Assembly: GCA_026770595.1 (NCBI GenBank) | Contig: MU634205.1 | Location: 1-14,486, forward strand | DNA length: 14,486 bases | Reading direction: 5' to 3' | Source: Ochromonadaceae sp. CCMP2298 | Lineage: Eukaryota; Sar; Synurophyceae; Ochromonadales; Ochromonadaceae | Notes under the pieces: generated by a model | Database searches by the model: none | What the model saw: only the letters and a program-made list of their open reading frames with translations | What the model was told of the DNA's origin: nothing | Part shown: in pieces, positions 8,149 to 14,486 of the stretch | How positions within the stretch are numbered: position 1 is the stretch's first letter | Layout of the letters: each line of letters begins with the position of its first letter | Translations under genes and position numbers: made by a program

Positions 8149-8589
8149 GGTGATCTAAAATTTAGCAGTACTCGCTGGAGGATAATCTGATTCAAGGCCA
8201 GCTTGTTGGGGAAGATATATAGATCGGGTCCGCGAGAACTAGATTGCCACCCCTCCCACCACGGATGTGATGAACCTCCCAAAGCAGAATATTTTCCGTA
8301 ACCATTACTATATTGGCATCATATGCAATATATTTGTAGTAAATGACGCCTTATTACAGATACAATAAAACCCCCTCGTTTTGCTTTCTTTTCGCTCTCA
8401 AAGCACAAGCACACCTTTGGCTTCGACTAGCAACCCTGCACAATTTCTATGTCGGCCCTCCTCCGTTGAGGTGCTGTTCTTTGTCTTCTGTGCTGTTCTG
8501 TGTACCACTACCACCCGTCGCGCCGTCGCTACCGCGTGTTGGCGGAAGCTCCTACTCTCCATCCACTCTCACCCCCACACAATTGCGCT
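8149..8589. promoter_or_regulatory. Divergent intergenic region (COX5B / PTPS-like)
   Basis: These 441 bases lie between two divergent start codons and should hold both promoters. An AT-rich core at about 8290-8345 contains an imperfect palindrome, TATATTGGCATCATATGC then AATATA (about 8308-8331). The 150 bases before the ATG at 8590 are pyrimidine-rich and gene-free apart from in-frame but unconvincing upstream readings. Motif identities are not assigned. Confidence 0.5.
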
Positions 8590-9148
8590 ATGCTCAGTCT
8601 TGCAGCCCTCATCCTGCTGCTGTTCCTCATCCCGACAGTAAACTCCAGCAGTTCAGAGGGGTTCAGCCTGGGAATTCGCGACTCGATCATGATCGCGCAC
8701 TCCTTTAACGGGGAGGAATTCGGGCCGGCGCAAGGAATGCATGGAGCCACCTACACAGTAGATGTGGACTTCTGCGCGCCCGAGCTGGTCGATAAGTGCA
8801 ACTGGGTAGTGGACATAGGGAAAGCTTCGGAACTCCTGCAGGAGGTGCTTGCCAAGTACAACATGAAGAACCTGAACGACCTGTTCCCGGAGGAGAACAC
8901 GACCACTGAGTTCATGTGTCGCGAGATCCACCAGCAGCTGTGCGCCCGCCTGAAGGGCGAGGACTTCCAGGGAGGCCTCACTGTCAAACTGTAAGCAACC
9001 ATCTTGTCGAACAAGTACAAAGTACCCAACCCCGAACATGAACCTGCTTACTCGTCCGTCATCTGACGTTTTGCCGGTACCTTGTAACCGATTACGTAGG
9101 TGGGAGAGCCACAAGGCATGGGCGGCCTACTCCAAGCGCGTGGAGTGA
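8590..9148 (+). CDS. PTPS/QueD-like (6-pyruvoyl-tetrahydropterin synthase fold) protein with signal peptide, 149 aa
   Basis: Exons 8590-8990 and 9100-9148 are joined across an intron that begins GTAAGC and ends GTAG; the split codon is Leu134. The ATG at 8590 opens a clear signal peptide (MLSLAALILLLFLIPTVNSS); an in-frame upstream ATG at 8500 would bury it. Residues 25-149 follow the PTPS/QueD order: DSIMIAHSFNGEEFGPAQGM with His37, HGATYTVDVDF, WVVDIGKASELLQEVLAKYN, NLNDLFP, NTTTEFMCREI and the closing WESHKAWAAYSKRV with Glu136. PTPS enzymes make 6-pyruvoyl- or 6-carboxy-tetrahydropterin. Differences are notable: the zinc HGH is HGA (residues 51-53), the catalytic Asp-His of LDHxxLN is Asn91-Met92, and the usual Cys before HGH is lacking. 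A bacterial subgroup with FGPAQ...HGATY, recalled from memory, shares several of these changes, so this is probably a lineage variant rather than decay. Substrate and activity are unknown. Location is inferred as secretory. Confidence 0.82.
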
Positions 9149-9173
9149 GCAGCAGTAAAAAGTGCGGAACGCC

Positions 9174-9319
9174 GACGTTTGGGTACGTTTGCGCGTTAAA
9201 AATCTAAATATTGCGGGATGTGACGCAATGCATGTTTTGGCATTCATTGCGTCTTTCTCTGTTCCTCTCATCCCGCAATGGTTAGATTTAAACGCCCAAA
9301 CGGTTAACGCCCAAACGTC
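9174..9319. repeat. Imperfect inverted repeat with nested hairpin
   Basis: The left arm 9174-9220 begins GACGTTTGGGT and ends ATTGCGGGATG; the right arm 9269-9319 begins CATCCCGCAAT and ends CCCAAACGTC. The arms agree with a few mismatches and a short insertion in the right arm. Inside, GACGCAATG (9222-9230) pairs with CATTGCGTC (9245-9253), giving a second hairpin. The right arm also repeats AACGCCCAAACG directly (9291-9302 and 9306-9317). It could be a degenerate MITE or a structured 3' UTR element. Confidence 0.82.
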
Positions 9320-9332
9320 ATCTGCTATTCCC

Positions 9333-9427
9333 CCACGGCTTCGCGTAGAACATTATACCCGATATGCCGAATGCGCACGGAACCCGCATTCGGCATAGCG
9401 GGTATAACGTTGTACGCGAGGCCGTGG
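9333..9427. repeat. Inverted repeat with ~43-base arms
   Basis: The left arm 9333-9375 (starts CCACGGC, ends ATGCCGAATGCG) matches the reverse complement of 9385-9427 (starts CGCATTCGGCAT, ends GCCGTGG) with about four differences. The loop is nine bases. It starts 13 bases after the preceding inverted repeat but has a different sequence. In RNA from either strand it would form a strong hairpin, so it might act in 3'-end formation of both convergent genes, or be a small transposon relic. Confidence 0.87.
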
Positions 9428-9590
9428 AGGACTAGGAGATGTCCTGGCGAGAAGTGAACAGTGGGCTCAGGCGGGTGGGAAGAAGAAGCCCCGCTGGGAG
9501 ATATTTCAGTTAAGCTGTTTGGCTGTTAGGCGGCTGTTGTAATATAATGTACACTATCATGCGGATGCTATATATAAATATTGCCAACCG

Positions 9591-11954
9591 CTACAGGTAG
9601 GTCTCCCTCAGCGAGACGACCACGTTGAGGTTCAAGGGCTGCATAGTCAGCGTCTCCTCCTCCTGCACTTGCGCGCGATCCTTGGCTGCTAGAGAGAAGG
9701 TGAAGTGCGACAGTAGCGACCCCAGCACCACGATCACCTCCATCAGTGCGAAGCGCTGACCGATGCAGCCCCTGGGGCCTGCGCTGAATGGTACGTACTG
9801 ATAGGGGTGGGTCACGGTGTGCCGAATATTCTCCCGAGAAAAGCGCTCTGGGTCGAATACATCGGGGTCTTTCCAGAAAGAGGGATGTCTGTGCACAGCC
9901 ACTGTAGAAACCACAACGGTTGTGCCCTTGCGCAGCCTGTAGTCCCCCACGGTGCACTCCGCCATACACTGCCGGGCGATGTTGCCTGTTACTGGGTGCA
10001 GGCGCATGGTCTCCTTGAGCACCTGCACCAGATACGAAAACTTGTTGATTTCGTCGTAGCCTAGGTCTGTCTGCTGCACTCCCCCCGCGATCATGATGCT
10101 GTCCACCTCCCTCTGACAGCGCGCCTGTACCTCTTGGTGCCTGCATAACTCGTACACCGTCCAGAGCAGGCAGGTAGAGGTTGGCTCGTGCGCGGCGGTT
10201 AGGAATGTAGACAGATGGTCGCGCAATTCTGAGCGAGAGAGTTTGCTATCTGCCTCCCCCCGGTCCTCCCCACACTGCAAGAGCATGTCCAGAAGGTCCC
10301 GACATTCTGCCCTCACCGACCCCTCGCCCCCACTCGCGTCGTCTCTGTCCCCGTGTCTGTTATCGTCTCTGCCCACCCCGCCCACACTCTCATTTGTGCT
10401 AGTTCTGTCGGTAGTGGATTCGATGTGGGCATGTGGCTCCGCTCGCCCTGGCTGAGCCAAGCGTTTCTTGGGCATCTCGTGAAGGGGCACTGTGTACGGG
10501 GGTGGGTGGGGGCTTATGCTGGGCGAGGTGCTGTCTTCGCTGTACTCGAGGCTGTTGCCCATACGCCTATCAGGGCCTCCGCCAACGCCTCTCTCCTCAA
10601 AATTGGACTTACTCTGTCCATCCCTGTCCTGCCCTAAACCCCTGCCCCCTTCATCTTTGTCTGCCCTGTCTCGCTCCCCTCCGCTCTCGACGCTGCTCAG
10701 GCTGGTGAATGAACTTGCGCGGTCACGGTTACCCTCCGCTCTGAGCGCAGGAAAAAGCCGCTCGCTTTCGTCATCCCTCGACTGGGACTGGCGCAGCTGG
10801 TTTATGGCACTCTTCAAACCGTCGATGCTCACGTTGTCGAAGTCCTGCGCAGCCCTTCCGCAGGGGGAAAACGCGTACGACCCCACGGATCCCGCAGATT
10901 TGGCCTCTGGTTCTGCCCCCGGTATCTTGCCCTCCTTGCCATTGGGCCGCAGCATACTGAGCAATGATGGCTTTTCGTAAAGGTCTGAGTCCTTTCCACC
11001 TTTTCCTCTCCCTTTATCTTTCTCTGCCTCCTTCTCCTTCCCCATCTCCACCCCCTTTTCCTTCTCCTTCTGCTGTCGGGCGGCCACGCCCTTGTGCAGG
11101 TTAAGCGTGTACTCCGCCAGTCGCTGGTCAACCACACCCTCCAAAAAGGGCCAGAAGTATCCCAGCGCAGCGTGCAAACTGCCTCTTCTCTGGGGGAACA
11201 GCCAGTGCCACCAGTGGGTGGGGTCCACTGTGCGCTGGTTCAGCTCGGCAGAGATGGCTTCCAAGGCGGCAGCCATCAAGTCCCGGTCCTGGGCGCGCTG
11301 GAAGTCGTACGAGAACGCGCTGGAGCAGATGACGCTCATGGTGAGGTGGTGCAGGTCGGCTTTGAGGTTTACTGATATGCTATAGGCGTCTGGCTGCACC
11401 TTCATCAGTCGTCGGATGTTTGAGAGCCAGTGCTTGACTAGACGCTGGCTCTGCTTGTTGAAGTTGGGAATCATCGACTTAACCGAGTCCGCGTGAAAGC
11501 TTGGGTTTATTAGATGCCGGTGATCCTCCCATCGCGCGCCTGCTGATGTGAGCAGGCCCTCGCCCAGGAAGAACTTGAGGCGATGGCACTGGGAAGTCTT
11601 GGCAAACTTGAGGTGGTGTCCCGAGAGCACAGCTTTGACCATGTCTGGATGCGCCACCACTACTGTCTGGTGGCCCAAGCTGGTGCTGCCCACGATGTCT
11701 CCGTTGCCCAGCTCGTTCAGCAGCACCCGCCAGATTGTCCTCGACACGAGCTTGTTCTTGCGCGCCTCCGCGAGAACAGTGTTGAAGTTGCGGCCCCAGA
11801 GGGAGGATACGGGGCCGGGGATATACTTGCCCTGCGTGTCGAACGTCCGGCTGTCGCTGGCGTGGAGCGTTAGCAGCGTCACTCCGAAGCCCAGCAGCAC
11901 CGAACAAAAGAGGACGGTGAGAATCAGCGAGTTGGCCAGAACTTCGTCAAACAT
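9591..11954 (-). CDS. Cytochrome P450 monooxygenase, CYP4-like, with long disordered insertion (787 aa)
   Basis: A single open frame without introns. Residues 8-30 form an N-terminal hydrophobic anchor, so the enzyme should sit on the ER membrane facing the cytosol and need an NADPH-P450 reductase. Motifs in order: proline hinge (IPGP, about 45-48), C-helix WxxxR (Trp142-Arg146), an I-helix sequence AAHEPTST (about 587-594) in place of the usual AGxxTT, ExxR (Glu648-Arg651), PERF (702-705) and the haem loop FSAGPRGCIG with Cys730 as iron ligand. The segment GEGLLTSAGARWEDHRHLIN resembles CYP4-type enzymes, which often oxidise fatty acids or other lipids, but the substrate cannot be read from sequence. 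About residues 293-555 are a hydrophilic Lys/Glu, Ser and Asp/Arg-rich insertion between helices G/H and I; it makes the protein about 270 residues longer than a normal P450 (near 500). No frameshift or missing catalytic residue is seen. Confidence 0.95.
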   Translation of the reverse strand: MFDEVLANSLILTVLFCSVLLGFGVTLLTLHASDSRTFDTQGKYIPGPVSSLWGRNFNTVLAEARKNKLVSRTIWRVLLNELGNGDIVGSTSLGHQTVVVAHPDMVKAVLSGHHLKFAKTSQCHRLKFFLGEGLLTSAGARWEDHRHLINPSFHADSVKSMIPNFNKQSQRLVKHWLSNIRRLMKVQPDAYSISVNLKADLHHLTMSVICSSAFSYDFQRAQDRDLMAAALEAISAELNQRTVDPTHWWHWLFPQRRGSLHAALGYFWPFLEGVVDQRLAEYTLNLHKGVAARQQKEKEKGVEMGKEKEAEKDKGRGKGGKDSDLYEKPSLLSMLRPNGKEGKIPGAEPEAKSAGSVGSYAFSPCGRAAQDFDNVSIDGLKSAINQLRQSQSRDDESERLFPALRAEGNRDRASSFTSLSSVESGGERDRADKDEGGRGLGQDRDGQSKSNFEERGVGGGPDRRMGNSLEYSEDSTSPSISPHPPPYTVPLHEMPKKRLAQPGRAEPHAHIESTTDRTSTNESVGGVGRDDNRHGDRDDASGGEGSVRAECRDLLDMLLQCGEDRGEADSKLSRSELRDHLSTFLTAAHEPTSTCLLWTVYELCRHQEVQARCQREVDSIMIAGGVQQTDLGYDEINKFSYLVQVLKETMRLHPVTGNIARQCMAECTVGDYRLRKGTTVVVSTVAVHRHPSFWKDPDVFDPERFSRENIRHTVTHPYQYVPFSAGPRGCIGQRFALMEVIVVLGSLLSHFTFSLAAKDRAQVQEEETLTMQPLNLNVVVSLRETYL

Positions 11955-12483
11955 GGTTCCGTTCGTGCACTGCGGCAGTGCGCTGCCCTACACTATTGAC
12001 TTGTCTCAGAACGAGATGGCCTTCTCTTTATCAGTTTGGGGAAGATCATAGATCTATCTCCTTCTAACTTACAAGGTAATGTCCATAACAGCGTGACTTA
12101 CAAGGCAAGACCCTAGATCTCAGCCGAAAAATGGGGGTGAAATGTTGTCAAAATAGTCCCCTTTCGCACTCGGTTCCACTTCAAGTTGACTTCAATACGG
12201 ACCACGTCAACGACGGAAGACGGTGGATTTGTGTGTTGTTGAGGTGGGAAGGAAAGGTCAACAGGTCAATGCACACGAGGGCCTTTTCCTTTTCCTTGTT
12301 CACCTTTACAATTTCCTCGGGGCTTTTTATCCGTCACGCCTCTGCTTCCTCTAGTCGGCGAGTCCGTCGCTGATTGAAGGGCTAAGCGAGAGTCGAGTCT
12401 ACCTTGACGTGCCACCGGTAGGAGGGTGCGTACTTCGCGACACGGCGGGCTATTCAAACGCCCCGTGCGGATCGATATCAGGC
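11955..12483. promoter_or_regulatory. Divergent intergenic region (P450 / Myb-like regulator)
   Basis: These 529 bases separate two divergent start codons and should hold both promoters and leaders. ACTTACAAGG occurs twice (about 12067 and 12096) and AGATCT sites lie at either side of this pair. The reading at 12131-12373 (80 codons) has no recognisable motif. No TATA box can be assigned with confidence. Confidence 0.5.
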
Positions 12484-14486
12484 ATGATGGAGAATGCGGG
12501 TGAAATAATTAACATGCCTAGGGAGCTGACAAGCAATATCGCCAGGCGGGGCAAGTGGACAGCCGAGGAGGAGCGATACACGGAAAAAATTATATGTGAG
12601 GACGTGGTGGGGGAGAGCCCGGATAGTTAGTGTCCGCTTGTATCGCGTTGATAAAGGTTCGATTTCTTTACCATCCATCTTACCTAATCACCTCCTCCAG
12701 ACGACTTCGAGAACGGAACTCTGGACGTGCCAGAGGGCACCACTTTGCGCACCTATCTGTCCAAAGTGCTCAACTGCGACCCCATGCGCATCACCAAGAA
12801 ATACACAGGCAACTCCTCCATCGGCAAGCGCACTTTCGCGCCCCTATGTCCCACCAACGAGAACCTGGGTTTTATCAAACTGGGCCAGCAGGAACTGCGG
12901 GACCTTCGGCGTGTGTGGATCAGCAAGCTGTTCATGATGGAGCAGTGGAACAACCGCAAGCTCAACCTCATCAAAGGTACCTCCACACCCTACTCCTGCG
13001 CCTGCCCCTATTGTCCCTACTGTCCCTGCTTGTGTCCTTTTCTCTCCTTCTCGCAGATTTTCCGTGTGACTGACCGTTCCTGCCACTTAACCCCGATCGT
13101 CCTTTCTCCCCCTAACTCTCCTCCGCCCGCCTCTACCGCAGGCATGCACGCAGCGGGCGGCCTGCACGAGGGGGGGAACTCGTACGCGGGGCAGGCCCAG
13201 GGTCGTGACTACAACACCCTCGGCCTCACGGGCGCTATGGGCCTGGGCGGCAGCGTGGGCGTCAGCTGGGGAGGGGAGCACTACCCCGCCGCAGGTGGAC
13301 TCGCGGTCGCGGCGGCGGCTGCTGCCTGCATCAGCAGCGGTGGGGGTCTGAACCCCAGGGGCAGATCTTCCTCCGGTGCGGGGGAGGGGCTTGGGCCAGT
13401 CCCACGCTCCCTGTCCCGCGGCATGGGGGGCGACGGATTCGACCTGGAGGGCGCGGGGGCGTGTGCCTCGACGGGTTTCCAGGAGCCGCAGATGCGCGCC
13501 CTTCTGAGGCAGCACGTGGGCTCCACGCAGGAGGCCGACTACGTAGTGAAGTGGCTGAAGACCCTGTACTACGTCCTGGCAGAGAGGGCCATCACCCCGG
13601 CAGACCTTGAGCACAGCCTGTGCGTAGGGTCGACCTCCCTGCCTGCCATGCTGGCCATCCTGCACTCCCGCTGTGTGGCCGCGCCCGGCAGACTACGACA
13701 GGTACCCATATCCTTTATTTTCCTCTTTTTACAATCCCCATAACCTTTATTTCCCTCTTTTTATCTATGCTCATTTTCATTTAACCCCCTCTTTCTATGC
13801 ACATGTGTACTGAAACCCCTCTACACCCACGTAGGTTCACGACGCTATCAAGGTATACTTGCTGCCCCTAGGGGTGTCTGGAACTCCAGATGAGGAGAAG
13901 GGGAAGGAGCGGGCTGATAAATTTAAGCGGAAGCGAGAAGACAAGGACGAGGGGGCTTGGCGGGGCCTTCCCAAGTCGGCTGTCCCCTCCGCGGAGATGT
14001 TGGCGGCAGCGGCGCTCGCAGGCTACACCTTACCGGTTGCGGGTGCGGGTGCGGGTGGGGCGGCGTATGAGGTACAGCGAGAACAGGAGAGACGCACGCT
14101 TCTGTTCCAGCAGAATATGATGCAGGCGCAGCAGCTTCAGGCAAAGCAGATTCAGGCGCAGCAGCTCCAGGCGCAGCAGATGCAGCTGCTGCAGCACCAG
14201 ATGCAGGCGCAGGCACAGCACCAGGCACAGGCACAGGTGGGGAAGATTGGAGGCAAGCGGGCGAAGGTGGCGGGAGTGGGTCCGGGAAGGGGAGACGAGG
14301 AGATTATGGCAGCCTACTTGGAGCTGGCGCAGAGGCAGCAGGAGCAAATCATGGGCTTGAGCATGGGGCAGGGCATGGGGCAAGGTATGGGGCAGGGCTT
14401 GGGGCAGGGGGGGGGGGAAGGCATGGGGCAAGGCATGGGGCTGAAGGGGGGGGACGCAGGGCAGGATTTCGGTGCAGGGGCGGGGG
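12484..14486 (+). CDS. Myb/SANT-like regulatory protein with Gln-rich tail, 3' end outside window
   Basis: Exons are 12484-12595, 12701-12976, 13142-13701 and 13835 to the edge; introns begin GTGAGG, GTACCT and GTACCC and end CCAG, GCAG and GTAG. The frame stays open for at least 533 residues. The start is ATG 12484; the earlier in-frame start is only a GTG. Residues 22-85 carry RRGKWTAEEERYTEKIIYDF, EGTTLRTYLSKVLNCDPMRI and TKKYTGNSSIGKR, resembling a Myb/SANT-type start and a block I recall as common in stramenopile genomes; function there is not known to me. Residues 89-129 are helical. Exon 3 opens Gly/Ala-rich and then has an ordered-looking helical segment (EADYVVKWLKTLYYVLAERA). Exon 4 has a basic patch KFKRKRE (345-351, possible nuclear signal), then repeated Gln-Ala-Gln units and Gly-Met-Gly-Gln repeats. 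A nuclear transcription-related role is inferred, not shown. Confidence 0.83.
12977..13141 (+). other. Stop-free intron of 165 bases (multiple of three)
   Basis: This second intron of the Myb-like gene starts GTACCT and ends CCGCAG, yet its length is a multiple of three and the flanking frame reads through it without a stop. Retention would insert 55 residues rich in Cys, Pro and Ser (YSCACPYCPYCPCLCP). A different internal acceptor, TCGCAG before ATTTTCC near 13057, would put a stop soon after and is less likely. The pyrimidine-rich content is intron-like, so splicing is the default reading. Confidence 0.65.
14108..14455 (+). repeat. Low-complexity coding repeats (Gln-rich, then Gly-Met-Gly-Gln)
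   Basis: In the last exon, 14108-14236 is built of CAG-rich units coding Gln-Ala-Gln-Gln, Gln-Leu-Gln and Gln-Met-Gln. After a helical spacer, 14350-14455 repeats GGCATGGGGCAR units coding Gly-Met-Gly-Gln, with a nine-G run near 14410. Such tracts are slippage-prone and often vary in length between strains; assembly errors are also possible here. Confidence 0.8.

Larger units (their letters stand above)
9149..9590. other. Convergent 3' intergenic region with two inverted repeats
   Basis: The 442 bases between the TGA at 9146-9148 and the minus-strand stop at 9591 hold two separate inverted repeats (9174-9319 and 9333-9427), listed below. The remaining 160 bases before the P450 stop are AT-rich near 9540-9580 (CTATATATAAATATTGCC) and should be its 3' UTR. 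No gene is seen. Confidence 0.65.

Noticed and set aside
8500-8589. Earlier in-frame ATG for the PTPS-like gene
   Set aside because: It would add about 30 His/Arg/Pro-rich residues ahead of a clear signal peptide; ATG 8590 is the better start.
10492-10980. 162-codon plus-strand reading inside the P450
   Set aside because: Antisense to the low-complexity insertion; Ser/Leu/Pro bias follows from the complement.
12131-12373. 80-codon reading in the P450/Myb-like divergent region
   Set aside because: No motif, no homologue recognised, and it sits where promoters are expected.
13087-13665. 192-codon minus-strand reading
   Set aside because: Antisense to exon 3 of the Myb-like gene, which keeps frame with both neighbours.
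14030-14431. Minus-strand Leu/His/Pro-rich reading
   Set aside because: Complement of the CAG and GMGQ coding repeats.

Overview
This window is nuclear DNA of a eukaryote, most likely a photosynthetic stramenopile (ochrophyte alga). Three signs point there. Genes carry short GT-AG introns (about 75-190 bases) with pyrimidine-rich 3' ends. One protein has a three-part leader: an ER signal peptide, a transit segment starting with Phe, and a thylakoid-lumen signal, as expected for plastids of secondary red-algal origin. Another has a GKWT...GTTLRTYL...CDPMRITKKYTG block that I recall, from memory only, from stramenopile genomes. The genus cannot be fixed; a eustigmatophyte such as Nannochloropsis is one possibility.

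Layout, left to right. 1-346 (+): C-terminal piece of an unrecognised protein. 580-1005: a near-perfect inverted repeat with arms of about 205 bases, probably a foldback/MITE element. 1343-2732 (+): three-exon gene, conserved-looking but unnamed. 3122-4854 (-): two-exon gene for a predicted thylakoid-lumen alpha-helical protein. 5414-6730 (+): three-exon ankyrin-repeat protein with a signal peptide. 7185-7319: AT microsatellite between copies of an 18-base sequence. 7509-7664 (-): relic of ribosomal protein eL30 with an in-frame stop. 7689-8148 (-): two-exon cytochrome c oxidase subunit Vb without the zinc cysteines. 8590-9148 (+): two-exon PTPS/QueD-fold protein with a secretory signal and altered active-site residues. 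9174-9427: two successive inverted repeats. 9591-11954 (-): intronless cytochrome P450 with a disordered insertion of about 260 residues. 12484 to the right edge (+): four-exon Myb/SANT-like regulatory protein with a Gln-rich and Gly/Met/Gln-rich tail, cut off by the window.

Apart from the unknown pair at the left, orientations alternate between convergent and divergent. Three compact divergent intergenic regions (4855-5413, 8149-8589, 11955-12483) probably hold two promoters each, while the inverted repeats and the microsatellite sit in gene-poor gaps. Products are predicted for plastid lumen, secretory route, mitochondrion, ER membrane and nucleus. I see no operon or evident shared pathway, so joint function is not claimed. 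Gene models were built by reading splice sites and frames by eye; every multi-exon model keeps one open frame across its junctions.
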